64,000 nt of DNA from JBBSBL01 sp963735885. Its GTDB lineage: Bacteria > Actinomycetota > Thermoleophilia > Solirubrobacterales > Solirubrobacteraceae. A program made the translations under genes and the position numbers. Location: assembly GCA_963735885.1 (NCBI GenBank), contig CAVTMP010000008.1, positions 1 to 64,000 on the forward strand, read 5' to 3'. Positions 25,259-34,776 of this stretch are shown here, in pieces (the first letter of the stretch is position 1; every line of letters starts with the position of its first letter). The notes below the pieces were generated by a model, which worked only from the letters and a program-made list of their open reading frames with translations, was not told the DNA's origin and made no database searches.

Positions 25259-26359
25259 TCAGACGGCCGTCGCCTCGACGATCTCCCGCACGACCTCGCG
25301 GAGGTCGTGGTTCGCCTCGTAGACGACGACCTGCCGCGCGGCCCCGTTCCCGCGCTCCAGGAGGTCGTCGATGCCCTCCAGCGCGTCGGCCGAGCCGAGG
25401 TCCTGCGCGTGCTCGCGGACCCGGTCGAGCACCCGCCGCGTCAGGTCCCGGGTCCCGACCTTGTCGGTGCTCGGCAGGTCGACGAGCGCGCCCTCGAGCC
25501 CGTGGCGCGCGGCGAGCCACTTGTTCTCGTCGAGCATCTCGTAGGGGTACTTGCTCAGCGCCCGGCCGGCGTCGAAGTGCTCGGCCAGCTCCTTCGCCAT
25601 CGCCTGCACGAGCGCGGCCAGGGCGAGCGTGTGCTCGACCCGCGTCTGCCCGTCCATGCAGCGGACCTCGACCGTCCCGAGCCGGGGATGTGGCCGGACG
25701 TCGTACCAGAGGTAGGTGTAGTCCTGGATCACCCGGGCGCGGACCATGAAGTCGATCCGCCGCGCGTAGTCCTCCCAGTCGGCGTAGGTCGGCGGGATGC
25801 CCACGCGCGGAAAGGCCCGGAAGATCGGCGTGCGCGTCGAGGCCAGGCCGCTCGCGTCTCCGCGCCAGAAGGGGGAGTTGGCCGACAGGGCGAGCAGCAG
25901 CGGAACGTGGACGCGCATCCCGTTGGCCACGTGGATCGCCTTCTCGGGGCCGTCGATGCCGACGTGGACGTGGATGCCGAACAGGAGCTCCTGGCGCGCG
26001 ACGAACCGCAGGTCGCTGATGAGGTCCCGGTACCGGGGCCGGGCGACGATCCGCTGGTCCTCCCACATCGCGAACGGATGCGTGCCCGCCGAGCCGATCG
26101 CCAGGCCCTTGCCCGCGGCGGTCGTCCGCACCGCGCGGCGCAGCTCGTGGAGCTGCGCGGCCGCCTCCCGAACGTCGCGACACGGCTCGGTGGCGACCTC
26201 GAGCACCGACTCCATCAGCTCGGGCTTGACCTCCCCCACCGGCGGCTCCTGGAGCATCGTCTCGATCGCGTTGGCGAGGTCGAGCGTCTCGGCGTCGAGG
26301 ATCATCAGCTCCTCCTCGACGCCGAGCGTGAAGGCCGGCCCGGTGAAGTTCTCCTCCAT
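25259..26359 (-). CDS. Carboxylate-amine ligase, YbdK/GCS2 family
   Basis: 366 residues. FTLGVEEELMILDAETLDLA is the GCS2 opening with the metal-binding Glu cluster. FGIHVHVGIDGPEKAI, LLALSANSPFWRGDASG and VEVRCMDGQTRVEHTLALA are the remaining family blocks. These enzymes have gamma-glutamyl-cysteine-ligase-like activity; the physiological product is uncertain. A TAGCCT box sits 9 nt before the ATG. Confidence 0.88.
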   Translation of the reverse strand: MEENFTGPAFTLGVEEELMILDAETLDLANAIETMLQEPPVGEVKPELMESVLEVATEPCRDVREAAAQLHELRRAVRTTAAGKGLAIGSAGTHPFAMWEDQRIVARPRYRDLISDLRFVARQELLFGIHVHVGIDGPEKAIHVANGMRVHVPLLLALSANSPFWRGDASGLASTRTPIFRAFPRVGIPPTYADWEDYARRIDFMVRARVIQDYTYLWYDVRPHPRLGTVEVRCMDGQTRVEHTLALAALVQAMAKELAEHFDAGRALSKYPYEMLDENKWLAARHGLEGALVDLPSTDKVGTRDLTRRVLDRVREHAQDLGSADALEGIDDLLERGNGAARQVVVYEANHDLREVVREIVEATAV

Positions 26360-26368
26360 GGGCGCGGA

Positions 26369-26374
26369 AGGCTA
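26369..26374 (-). promoter_or_regulatory. Putative -10 box (TAGCCT), leaderless spacing
   Basis: TAGCCT on the minus strand ends 9 nt before the ATG at 26359. Confidence 0.4.
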
Positions 26375-26477
26375 CCCGCGGGTATGGATCGCGAAGCCGA
26401 CCGGGGCCGCGTGGCCGATCCCGCGTAGACTCAGGCCCCGAGAACACCGGACCGACGAACCCCAGGAGCGACGTGAC

Positions 26478-27566
26478 ATGGCCGCAGTAGCCGAGCTGAC
26501 GACCAGCCGGATCGAGGAGCTCCTCGGCGAGGACGCCGCCGGCCTCCTCAACCACGCCTGCGAGACGTTCCCGGCCTCGAGCCTCCACCTGCCCGGGCCG
26601 GACTTCGTGGACCGGGTGGTCGCCGAGACCGACCGCTCGCCGCAGGTCATGCGCAACCTCCAGTCGCTGTACGACACCGGCCGCCTGGGCGGCACCGGCT
26701 ACCTCAGCATCCTCCCCGTCGATCAGGGGATCGAGCACTCGGCCGGCGCGAGCTTCGCCCCGAACCCGGCCTACTTCGACCCGGGCCGGCTGCTCGAGCT
26801 CGCGATCGAGGGCGGCTGCAACGCCATGGCCTCGACGCTCGGCGTCCTCGGCGCGGTCGCGCGGCGCTACGCCCACCGCATCCCGCTGATCGCGAAGCTG
26901 AACCACAACCAGCTGCTGACCTACCCGAACGAGTTCGACCAGATCATGTTCGCCGAGGTCCGGCAGGCGTGGGACCTCGGGGCGGCCGGCGTCGGCGCGA
27001 CGATCTACTTCGGCAGCGAGCAGTCCAGCCGCCAGATCGTCGAGGTCTCGAAGGCCTTCGCCGAGGCGCACCGGCTCGGGATGTTCACCGTGCTGTGGTG
27101 CTACCTGCGGAACCCCGCGTTCAAGTCGAACGGGGTGGACTACCACCTCGCCGCCGACCTGACCGGCCAGGCCAACCACCTCGGCGTCACGATCGAGGCG
27201 GACATCATCAAGCAGAAGCTGCCGGAGGTGAACGGCGGCTACCCGGCGATGAACGAGAACGGGTCGTACGGCAAGACGAGCAAGCTCGTCTACGAGAAGC
27301 TGACCACCGACCACCCGATCGACCTGACCCGCTACCAGCTGATCAACTGCTACCTCGGGCGCTCGGGGCTCATCAACAGCGGTGGCGCCTCCTCGGGCGA
27401 CAGCGACCTCGCCGAGGCCGTGCGCACCGCGGTGATCAACAAGCGGGCCGGTGGCATGGGCCTGATCAGCGGGCGGAAGGCCTTCCAGCGCCCGATGGAG
27501 GAGGGCGTGGCGCTGCTGCACGCGATCCAGGACGTCTACCTCTCCGACGAGGTCACGGTCGCCTGA
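26478..27566 (+). CDS. fbaB: Class I fructose-bisphosphate aldolase (DhnA type)
   Basis: 362 residues. ATG 26478 has CAGGAG upstream (26462-26467), and a TAGACT box at 26426-26431 would give a leader of about 40 nt. LSILPVDQGIEHSAGASFAP and PLIAKLNHNQLL (with the likely Schiff-base Lys region), TIYFGSEQSSRQI and the glycine-rich phosphate end NSGGASSGDSDLAEA match archaeal/DhnA-type class I aldolases. It cleaves fructose 1,6-bisphosphate in glycolysis or gluconeogenesis. Enolase is in the same window but in a distant operon. Confidence 0.9.
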   Translation: MAAVAELTTSRIEELLGEDAAGLLNHACETFPASSLHLPGPDFVDRVVAETDRSPQVMRNLQSLYDTGRLGGTGYLSILPVDQGIEHSAGASFAPNPAYFDPGRLLELAIEGGCNAMASTLGVLGAVARRYAHRIPLIAKLNHNQLLTYPNEFDQIMFAEVRQAWDLGAAGVGATIYFGSEQSSRQIVEVSKAFAEAHRLGMFTVLWCYLRNPAFKSNGVDYHLAADLTGQANHLGVTIEADIIKQKLPEVNGGYPAMNENGSYGKTSKLVYEKLTTDHPIDLTRYQLINCYLGRSGLINSGGASSGDSDLAEAVRTAVINKRAGGMGLISGRKAFQRPMEEGVALLHAIQDVYLSDEVTVA

Positions 27567-27711
27567 GCGGGCGGTCTCGGCGCCCACGCGGCGGCGGACG
27601 TGCGGGGGCGTGCGCCGCGGGCGCCCGTCGCCCGAGCCCGGCTTCGTGACGGATCCACGGCGCCGATGGCGCGAAGGGCGCGCGCCGGCGAGGTCCGTCG
27701 CGGGCGCCACC

Positions 27712-27717
27712 TAGCCT
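27712..27717 (+). promoter_or_regulatory. Putative -10 box (TAGCCT), leaderless spacing
   Basis: TAGCCT ends 6 nt before GTG 27724, leaving no room for a ribosome binding site. Confidence 0.5.
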
Positions 27718-27723
27718 GGGCGG

Positions 27724-28248
27724 GTGACCTGGCCCCGCGCCATCGCCCTCGTCGCGCTGATCGCGGTCGCCGTCGTCGCGCTGTCCTGCGATCGGCGATC
27801 GTCCCGCGACGCGACGCCCGCGGGCGGGACGGTCGAGGGACGGGTCGTCCGGATCGTCGACGGGGACACCGTCGTCGCCCGCCTCCCCGGCGGCGACCGC
27901 GAGAAGGTCCGCTACATCGGCATCGACACCCCGGAGTCGGTCAAGCCCGGCACGCCGGTTCAGTGCTTCGCCAAGGCCGCCTCCCGGCGCAACGCCGAGC
28001 TCGTCGGCGGCCGCCCGGTGAGCCTGCGGCTCGGAGCCGAGCGCCGCGACCGCTACGGGCGCCTGCTGGCCTACGTCTACCGTCGCCCCGACGGCCTGTT
28101 CGTCAACGCGGCGCTGGTCCGCGAGGGCTACGCGGAGACGCTGGAGATCGCCCCGAACACCGCTCACGCGGGCGAGTTCGCGCGCCTGGAGCGGGACGCC
28201 CAGGACCGCGCCGCGGGCCGTTGGGGGGCCTGCCCGACCGGCGGGTGA
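27724..28248 (+). CDS. Thermonuclease-family (SNase-like) lipoprotein
   Basis: 174 residues from GTG 27724. AVAVVALSC is a lipobox, giving a membrane-anchored extracellular enzyme. The SNase core is complete: RVVRIVDGDTVVARL, VRYIGIDTPESVKPG with the catalytic Arg and Glu, and ERRDRYGRLLAYVY with the second Arg. Expected to be a Ca-dependent nuclease. Confidence 0.88.
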   Translation: MTWPRAIALVALIAVAVVALSCDRRSSRDATPAGGTVEGRVVRIVDGDTVVARLPGGDREKVRYIGIDTPESVKPGTPVQCFAKAASRRNAELVGGRPVSLRLGAERRDRYGRLLAYVYRRPDGLFVNAALVREGYAETLEIAPNTAHAGEFARLERDAQDRAAGRWGACPTGG

Positions 28249-28288
28249 GGCCCCCTGGCAGGGGGCGGGTGAAACCCGGACCCGCTGG

Positions 28289-28294
28289 TAGGGT
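28289..28294 (+). promoter_or_regulatory. Putative -10 box (TAGGGT)
   Basis: TAGGGT ends 10 nt before ATG 28305. Confidence 0.35.
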
Positions 28295-28304
28295 TGCTCT
28301 CGGC

Positions 28305-28544
28305 ATGCGGATGCGCCAGGACAACGCGGCGTTCGAGGAAGCGTTCTACGAGGAGATGCAGCTCGAGCGCAACCGGCGCGAGCGGCTGCGCCGTGACGCC
28401 GCCGCCCGCTCGCGCCGGCGCCAGATCCAGCGCATCCAGAAGGCCGGGACGTTCCGCTTCATCCTCCTGGTCCTGGCCATCGTCGGCACGGCCGTGGGTG
28501 TGACCGTGGCGATGTTCCAGGTGCTCTACATCGCGCTGGGCTGA
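28305..28544 (+). CDS. Small basic single-pass membrane protein
   Basis: 79 residues. The first 48 are charged and Arg-rich (QLERNRRERLRRDAAARSRR), probably helical and cytoplasmic. They are followed by one transmembrane helix (FILLVLAIVGTAVGVTVAMF). The pattern is regular and well started by ATG 28305, so I think it is real. Function unknown. It converges on csrA with 10 bp between the stops. Confidence 0.65.
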   Translation: MRMRQDNAAFEEAFYEEMQLERNRRERLRRDAAARSRRRQIQRIQKAGTFRFILLVLAIVGTAVGVTVAMFQVLYIALG

Positions 28545-28554
28545 GGCCCGACGC

Positions 28555-28830
28555 CTACGCGCCCGGCTCGTCGCCCGTGAGGCGCCGCAACGCGGCGTCG
28601 ACCTCCTCCCGCGCGGCGCCGTCGGGCGAGGCCGTCGCGGTGACCGACTCCGGCGGCCCGGCCGCCGAGTCGCGCTGGATCTCGACGTAGACCTCCTTGC
28701 GGAACACCGGCACCGAGCGTGGCGCGGAGATCCCGATCCGGACCTTCTCACCCATGATGGCGAGGACGCTCACCTCGACCTCGTCGCCGATCATGATGCT
28801 CTGATTCGACTTCCTCGTGAGGACGAGCAT
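28555..28830 (-). CDS. csrA: Carbon storage regulator CsrA, with C-terminal extension
   Basis: 91 residues. The first 55 are canonical CsrA: MLVLTRKSNQSIMIGDEVEV, then GEKVRIGISAPRSVPVFRKE, including the RNA-binding residues R6 and the VFRKE strand. An extra 30-residue acidic tail (ASPDGAAREEVDAALRRLTG) is longer than in the typical 61-75-residue protein. It binds GGA motifs in mRNA leaders. No flagellar genes or fliW are nearby. Confidence 0.92.
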   Translation of the reverse strand: MLVLTRKSNQSIMIGDEVEVSVLAIMGEKVRIGISAPRSVPVFRKEVYVEIQRDSAAGPPESVTATASPDGAAREEVDAALRRLTGDEPGA

Positions 28831-28950
28831 GGCGGAGCGCCTCTCTGGCCGCGGGAGGGCGCCACTTAAGCAGGCGCGTGGGTGCCGCGCAACCTCCGGG
28901 ATCGGCCGCCCACATCCTGCGGCGCCCGCCGCTCCCACGACCCGTTTCGC

Positions 28951-28956
28951 TAGTCT
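28951..28956 (+). promoter_or_regulatory. Putative -10 box (TAGTCT), leaderless spacing
   Basis: TAGTCT ends 9 nt before ATG 28966. Confidence 0.45.
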
Positions 28957-28965
28957 CCGCCGCCG

Positions 28966-29559
28966 ATGACCCGCCGATCGCTGCGCCCCCAGCTCAACCA
29001 GATCCGCACGTGGGTCCGCCAGGGGCGCACCGACGCCTGGATCGCCCATCAGCTGGAGGTCACCGTCCAGCAGATCCAGGGCTTCAAGCGGGAGAACGGG
29101 CTCGTTCCCGACGTGAACGGCGAGGCCGCGACGGACTTCGACGACGAGATCGACCTCCGCGCCGAGGACGACGCGCTGATCGCCAAGGAGCTCGAGGCGG
29201 AGGCCGAGCGCGCCGCCGCCGAGGCCGAGGTGCGGGCCGCCGAGGCGCCCGCGGCGGCGGGGGACGACGAGGAGGACGACGCCGGGGCGGACGACGCCGG
29301 GGCGCCCGCGCCGCGCCGCCGCCGCGGGCGACGCGGCGGAACCGGGCGAACCCGTCGCCGGGGTGGTCGCAGCACGCTCGAGGGCACGTTCGATCACGGC
29401 GAGGAGGGCTACGGCCTCTGGCTCGATCCCGCGGTCAAGGACGACCCCACCTACGCCGAGCACTGGGCCGGACACCGGCCGGTCGAGGTCACGATCGAGG
29501 AGAACGAGATCGTCATCCGGCGCGCCGGCCCCGACGGGGACGACGGCGACGAGGACTGA
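28966..29559 (+). CDS. Unknown protein: HTH-like N-terminus, acidic and Arg-rich middle, conserved C-terminus
   Basis: 197 residues. Residues 1-45 (LNQIRTWVRQGRTDAWIAHQ, then VQQIQGFKREN) look like a small helix-turn-helix. Residues 55-115 are strongly acidic with Ala-rich helices. Residues 116-140 form an Arg/Gly-rich block (RRRRGRRGGTGRTRRRGG) suggestive of RNA or DNA contact. Residues 143-190 look like a compact beta domain (EGTFDHGEEGYGLWLDPAVK). I do not recognise the family. The order suggests a nucleic-acid-binding regulator. Confidence 0.65.
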   Translation: MTRRSLRPQLNQIRTWVRQGRTDAWIAHQLEVTVQQIQGFKRENGLVPDVNGEAATDFDDEIDLRAEDDALIAKELEAEAERAAAEAEVRAAEAPAAAGDDEEDDAGADDAGAPAPRRRRGRRGGTGRTRRRGGRSTLEGTFDHGEEGYGLWLDPAVKDDPTYAEHWAGHRPVEVTIEENEIVIRRAGPDGDDGDED

Positions 29560-30418
29560 CCGCGAGTCGTCGGCGTCCGCGCGCGACCGCGCGCGGATCG
29601 ACGCGGCGCTCCGGCGCCGCGAGGACCGCCGGGCCGAGCACATCGTCACGTTCCCCTGGGGCGCGGCGTTGCTGGTCGAGCGGCTGCCGCGGGTCTGGGA
29701 CCTGAACTTCGTCCGCGTGGACGCCGCGCCGCGGCGGCGCGCGGCCGCGCAACTGGCCGCGGAGGCCGACCGGCTGATGGGCGACGCCGGGCTCGCGCAT
29801 CGCAAGATCACGGTCGCCGACGACGCGCTCGGCGAGCGCCTCGCGCCCGGTCTCGCCGCGCTGGGCTGGTCGGTCGAGCGCCTGGTCGTGATGACGCGAC
29901 CCGCCGGCGCCGCGCCGCTCGCGTCCGCCGACACGCGGACGACGCGCCCCGCCGGCGGCGCGTCCGTCGGGTCCGCCGAGGCCGGCCGCCCGGTCGCGCG
30001 CGAGGCCTCGCTGGCGGAGCTGCGGCCCCTGCTCGAGCGGCTGCTGCGGCGCATGCCTCAGGTTCGCGACGAGGAGACCGTGCGGCAGCTGGTCGGCGAG
30101 AGCGAGCTGACCGGCCGGGTGGCGGCCACACGGCGCTTCGCCGCCCCCGGCGACGGGAGCGCCCTGCTGTCATCGTGCCGCCTGCACCGCGACGGGCCCG
30201 GACTGGCCGAGATCGACGACGTGGGCACGCTCGACGACGCCCGGGGATCCGGGCTCGGCGGCGCGGTCGTCCGCGCCGCGCTCGAGGCGGCGCGCGAGGA
30301 GGATCGCGACCTCGTGTACCTGCTCGCCGACGAGCACGACTGGCCGCGCGGCTGGTACCGGCGACTCGGGTTCGTGCCCGCGGCGCGGCGCTGGGCCTTC
30401 GTGCGCGCGGGCGGGTAG
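29558..30418 (+). CDS. GNAT-family N-acetyltransferase, start unresolved
   Basis: About 285 residues. The C-terminal half is a GNAT domain: DVGTLDDARGSGLGGAVVRA is the acetyl-CoA loop (motif A), followed by DRDLVYLLADEHDWPRGWYR and LGFVPAARRW. The N-terminal half (FPWGAALLVERLPRVWDLNF) may be a second, degenerate GNAT. The frame runs smoothly from the stop of the previous gene, but no ATG or GTG occurs before residue about 60. Either an indel hides the start or an unusual codon is used. Substrate unknown. Confidence 0.7.
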   Translation, partial: DRESSASARDRARIDAALRRREDRRAEHIVTFPWGAALLVERLPRVWDLNFVRVDAAPRRRAAAQLAAEADRLMGDAGLAHRKITVADDALGERLAPGLAALGWSVERLVVMTRPAGAAPLASADTRTTRPAGGASVGSAEAGRPVAREASLAELRPLLERLLRRMPQVRDEETVRQLVGESELTGRVAATRRFAAPGDGSALLSSCRLHRDGPGLAEIDDVGTLDDARGSGLGGAVVRAALEAAREEDRDLVYLLADEHDWPRGWYRRLGFVPAARRWAFVRAGG

Positions 30419-30453
30419 CGGCGCTGCCCGCTCGCGCCCCGGGGCGCCGGCGC

Positions 30454-30527
30454 TAGGCGATGCGACGTCCGCCCGCGCAGTCCTCGGCGGGTTAGGCGAT
30501 GCGACGTCCGCCCGCGTAGTCCTCGGC
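30454..30527 (-). repeat. 35-bp tandem duplication of the 3' end of the next gene
   Basis: taggcgatgcgacgtccgcc... at 30493-30527 (stop codon and last codons of the minus-strand gene) recurs at 30454-30488 with one mismatch, offset 39 bp. The duplicate would encode the same C-terminal tail (AGGRRIA) but is outside the gene. Confidence 0.8.
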
Positions 30528-30812
30528 CTCGCGGAGGTAGCGGTAGAACGCGGCGTCGGCCACGGTTCCCGCCTCCCAGGCCTCAGGCGTCTCGGGCGCC
30601 ACGCGGACGGCGACGTCGAGACACCAGTCCGTGCCCTCGGCGTAGAGGTCGGCGAGCTCCGCCGCGGTGAAGGGCCCGCCGAGGCGGCGGCGCAGGGAGT
30701 CGACCACGGCCTCGACGACCCGCTCGAGCATCGCGCGTCGATCCGGCGCCGCGGCCCGCAGACGCCGCTCGCCCTCCTCCCACTGGAAGATCGCCGTCTG
30801 GAAGCTCGCCAC
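30492..30812 (-). CDS. Hypothetical protein (106 aa)
   Basis: GTG start at 30812. Helical, with FQTAIFQWEEGERRLRAA, AAELADLYAEGTDWCLDVAV and the end DAAFYRYLREAEDY. No recognised domain, but a coherent composition and a TACCCT box 10 nt upstream support it. It lies directly after divIC in the same direction. Confidence 0.65.
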   Translation of the reverse strand: MASFQTAIFQWEEGERRLRAAAPDRRAMLERVVEAVVDSLRRRLGGPFTAAELADLYAEGTDWCLDVAVRVAPETPEAWEAGTVADAAFYRYLREAEDYAGGRRIA

Positions 30813-30822
30813 GAGGGCGGGA

Positions 30823-30828
30823 AGGGTA
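30823..30828 (-). promoter_or_regulatory. Putative -10 box (TACCCT)
   Basis: TACCCT on the minus strand ends 10 nt before GTG 30812. Confidence 0.35.
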
Positions 30829-30846
30829 GCGCCGCCCGGGCCCGCG

Positions 30847-31230
30847 TCAGCGCGGCGACCCGGGGAGCCCCGTCACGACGTACGGGATCTCACCCGGCAG
30901 CACCATCCCCAGGCGCCGGGCCTCGCGGGTCAGCACCCGGGGGTCGTCCAGCGCGCGGCGCTGCGCGAGCAACGCCCGATGCTCGCGCTCGAGCCGCTGG
31001 ACCGTGGTGCGGGCCTGGCCGGACTCCTGCCAGGCCGAGACCCACGAGGTCAGCGGCTCGATGTAGAGCGCGGCCACGACGACGAGGCTCAGGAGCAGGG
31101 CCACCCGGCCGACGCGGTCCCAGCGCACGCGGAGGGCCGCGGCGCCGACGTCGGGCACGGCGCGCGGGCGCGCCGGCACGCGGGGCGCGGTCCGGCGAGG
31201 CTGGGGTCGTCGGCGGCGAGCGGGCTCCAT
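30847..31230 (-). CDS. divIC: Septum formation initiator, FtsB/DivIC family
   Basis: 127 residues from ATG 31230. A basic cytoplasmic N-terminus (MEPARRRRPQPRR), one transmembrane helix (VGRVALLLSLVVVAALYIEP), then a coiled coil (RTTVQRLEREHRALLAQRRA), ending RRLGMVLPGEIPYVVTGLP. This is the standard FtsB/DivIC layout. It works with FtsL and FtsQ at the division septum. In actinobacteria it commonly follows eno, as here, though separated by an inserted gene. Confidence 0.85.
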   Translation of the reverse strand: MEPARRRRPQPRRTAPRVPARPRAVPDVGAAALRVRWDRVGRVALLLSLVVVAALYIEPLTSWVSAWQESGQARTTVQRLEREHRALLAQRRALDDPRVLTREARRLGMVLPGEIPYVVTGLPGSPR

Positions 31231-31482
31231 CCCTCGGCCCTTCGTTCGCCGCCGCCCGGCTCCTTCCTGCCGCACGCCGGCGTGCAGCGGGGCCTCGACC
31301 CCCGGCGCGTGCGCGGCCGCGCGGGACGAGGCCGCGCGCCGGCGTGCAGACGGACCTCGGGCGCTCGCCTCTCGGACCGAGCAGGGCGTGGCCGCACCGC
31401 CCGGGAGGTGGTCGCGCCGCCGAGGAGCTGAGCGCGCCGCGCATCCGGCGGCGCGGCATCGATTCGAGTCGAGCAGCCCCGG
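31231..31482. other. Intergenic region without a recognisable gene
   Basis: GC-rich, Arg-rich frames only. A 13-base direct repeat (cgccggcgtgcag) occurs near 31275 and 31334. No clear promoter or hairpin seen. Confidence 0.4.
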
Positions 31483-32454
31483 TCACGGGACGACATCGGA
31501 TCGGCCGCGGCCGTCGAGGAGCACCCGCAGGTCGCGTTCGAGCCCTTCCGGGTCGTCGTGCAGCCGGCGCCACGTGATGCGGACCACCCGCCAGCCGGCC
31601 GCCTGGAGACGCAGGTCCTTCAGCCGATCCTCCTCGAAGGCCCGCCGCGTGAGGTGCGTGTCTCGGCCGTCGAGCTCGGCGACGAGCCGGTGCGCAGGCC
31701 AGTGTGCGTCCACCTCCACGCAGTCGCCCGGCACGGCGACGCGCTCGTTGAGGCGTGCCGCCGGCACGTCGCGCCGGCGGACGAAGGCCCGGAACAGGGC
31801 CTCGAACCGGCTGCGGGTCACCGTGGTGCCCGCGTCGAGCGAGGCGAGGACGGACCGCAGCTGCGGTACCCCGTGGCGTCGCGGGTACCGGTCCAGCAGC
31901 GCGGCGATCGCCCGGCCGTCGTAGAGGCGGGCGATCTCGGCCTCGTGGATCGCTCGCTCGAGCCGATCGCGGTCGAGCACCGCGGCGAGGTCGAGCAGGG
32001 TCCGGGCGGGCGTCGTGACGGGAATGGCGTCGCGAACGGTGCGCTCGTCGTCGGGCAGCCGCGCCGCGTGGAATCGGAGACCGGGCCGTGGCCGCCGCGA
32101 CCCGCGGGTCGTCACGTCGGTGCGCGTCACCGCGGCCCGGCGAATGCCCCAGAGCGCCGCCGCCGACCGATGGCTCAGCACCGCGTCCGGCGGCCCCGCG
32201 AGCACGGCCGCCAACCAGTGCCCCTCCGCGGAGACCCGTCCGTGGCCGACGGCGTACACGCCACGGTGAAGCGGGCAGAGCGCCTCGCGGGACACCCGGC
32301 GGTCGATCTGATCCGGGCTGAGGCCGGTGGCCTCGAGCTGGCGCCGAGCCGCCACGCCGTGCTGGGCCTCGGCCAACCGGCGGATCACGCGATCCGGATG
32401 ATCCTCTCGCCCTTGACCGCGAATACCGCGGTCAACGGCAGAAGCATCGGGCAT
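31483..32454 (-). CDS. AbiEi-like winged-helix plus DUF559/Vsr-like endonuclease-fold protein
   Basis: 323 residues from ATG 32454; GTG 32388 is the better match to family N-termini. Residues 25-75 resemble the AbiEi/transcriptional-regulator domain (RLAEAQHGVAARRQLEATGL, then LHRGVYAVGH). SHRSAAALWGIR and TTPARTLLDLAAVLDRDRLE are typical middle blocks. The C-terminus has the DUF559 PD-(D/E)xK-like pattern: VEVDAHWPAHRLVAELDGRD, RRAFEEDRLKDLRLQAAGW and VVRITWRRLH. These proteins are frequent in actinobacteria; their role is unproven, possibly defence- or antitoxin-related. Confidence 0.75.
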   Translation of the reverse strand: MPDASAVDRGIRGQGREDHPDRVIRRLAEAQHGVAARRQLEATGLSPDQIDRRVSREALCPLHRGVYAVGHGRVSAEGHWLAAVLAGPPDAVLSHRSAAALWGIRRAAVTRTDVTTRGSRRPRPGLRFHAARLPDDERTVRDAIPVTTPARTLLDLAAVLDRDRLERAIHEAEIARLYDGRAIAALLDRYPRRHGVPQLRSVLASLDAGTTVTRSRFEALFRAFVRRRDVPAARLNERVAVPGDCVEVDAHWPAHRLVAELDGRDTHLTRRAFEEDRLKDLRLQAAGWRVVRITWRRLHDDPEGLERDLRVLLDGRGRSDVVP

Positions 32455-32692
32455 GGCCCGATCTTGGCGGTGAACGTGGGCCACGGGACCCCACGCCCGC
32501 AACGAATGGCCACCACAAGCGCAACGAATCGGCACGCCGCAGGAGCACACCCCTCCCTGCCGCCGAGGCCAGACCCCGAGCCGCACTTCCCTCGCGCCGG
32601 CTCCCGCACGCCAAGGCCCCACAAGACCCCCGAGCCGCACCCGGCGCCCAACGCGCCCCGGCGTCAGCCGCCGCGGCGCCTCGTCGCCCCCC
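32455..32692. other. Intergenic region, no gene seen
   Basis: A gap between eno and the DUF559 gene. Slightly lower GC around 32470-32540; it may hold the promoter of the DUF559 gene. Confidence 0.4.
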
Positions 32693-33969
<1,277 letters not shown>

Positions 33970-33973
<4 letters not shown>

Positions 33974-34776
33974 GGCTGCGGATCGGCTCCTTCGTCGGTC
34001 TCCATGCGGGCTCGCGCGTAGTAGGCGAGCTGCTCGTCCGGCGAGCAATCGTTCCATTCGCGGCCGCGTCGTGCGGCGAGGTCGGCGGCGCGTTCGACCC
34101 GGCCGCGGAATCGCGTGCTCGAGGCCCGGAGCGCGAGCTCGGGGTCCACGCGCAGCTTCCGCGCCACGTTGACGACGGCGAAGAGCACGTCGCCGACCTC
34201 GCCGAAGAGCCCGTCGCGGTCCCCGGCGGCGAGGGCCCCCTCGAGCTCCTCGAGCTCCCCCTCGACGGCGGCCAGCGGTCCCTCGACCCCGGGGAAGTCG
34301 AACCCGCTGGAGGCGGCGCGCCGCTGGACCTTCCGGGCTCCGAGCAGCGCCGGCAGGTTCTCCGGCACCTCGGCGAAGACGCCCGGCTCGCGGCCGGGCT
34401 CGGCGGCCTTGACCCGGTCCCAGTTGGCCAGGACCTCGCCGGCGCTCGCCGCCTCGACGTCGCCGAACACGTGGGGGTGCCGGCGGACCAGCTTCTGGCG
34501 GCAGTGCTCGGCCACCGCCGCGAGATCGCCGGCGCCCCGCTCCTCGAGCAGGAGCGCGAGGAAGTGGACCTGGAACAGGACGTCGCCGAGCTCGTCGAGC
34601 AGCTTCGCGTCGTCGCCCGCCTGGGCGGCGTCGGCCAGCTCGTAGGCCTCCTCGACCGTGTGCGGCACGATCGAGCGCTCGTCCTGCTCTCGATCCCACG
34701 GGCACTCGCGGCGCAGCCGGCGGGTCAGCGCGTCGAGCCGCTCGAGCGCGGCCGCGGCCTCGGCGGGCCCGCTCAG
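33970..34776 (-). CDS. mazG: Nucleoside triphosphate pyrophosphohydrolase
   Basis: About 268 residues. The all-alpha NTP-PPase fold is duplicated: first motif block VEEAYELADA and LLDELGDVLFQVHFLA, second block EGELEELEGAL and LFGEVGDVLFAVVNVARKL. CPWDREQDERSI and KLVRRHPHVFGDV are MazG signatures. No ATG, GTG or TTG precedes the conserved start, and the best initiation point is CTG 34776, which overlaps the upstream stop as CTGA. It removes non-canonical or stress-related NTPs. Coupled to eno. Confidence 0.9.

Noticed and set aside
31274..31346. Direct repeat cgccggcgtgcag
   Set aside because: Short, two copies only, in GC-rich noncoding DNA; no sign of an att site or array.
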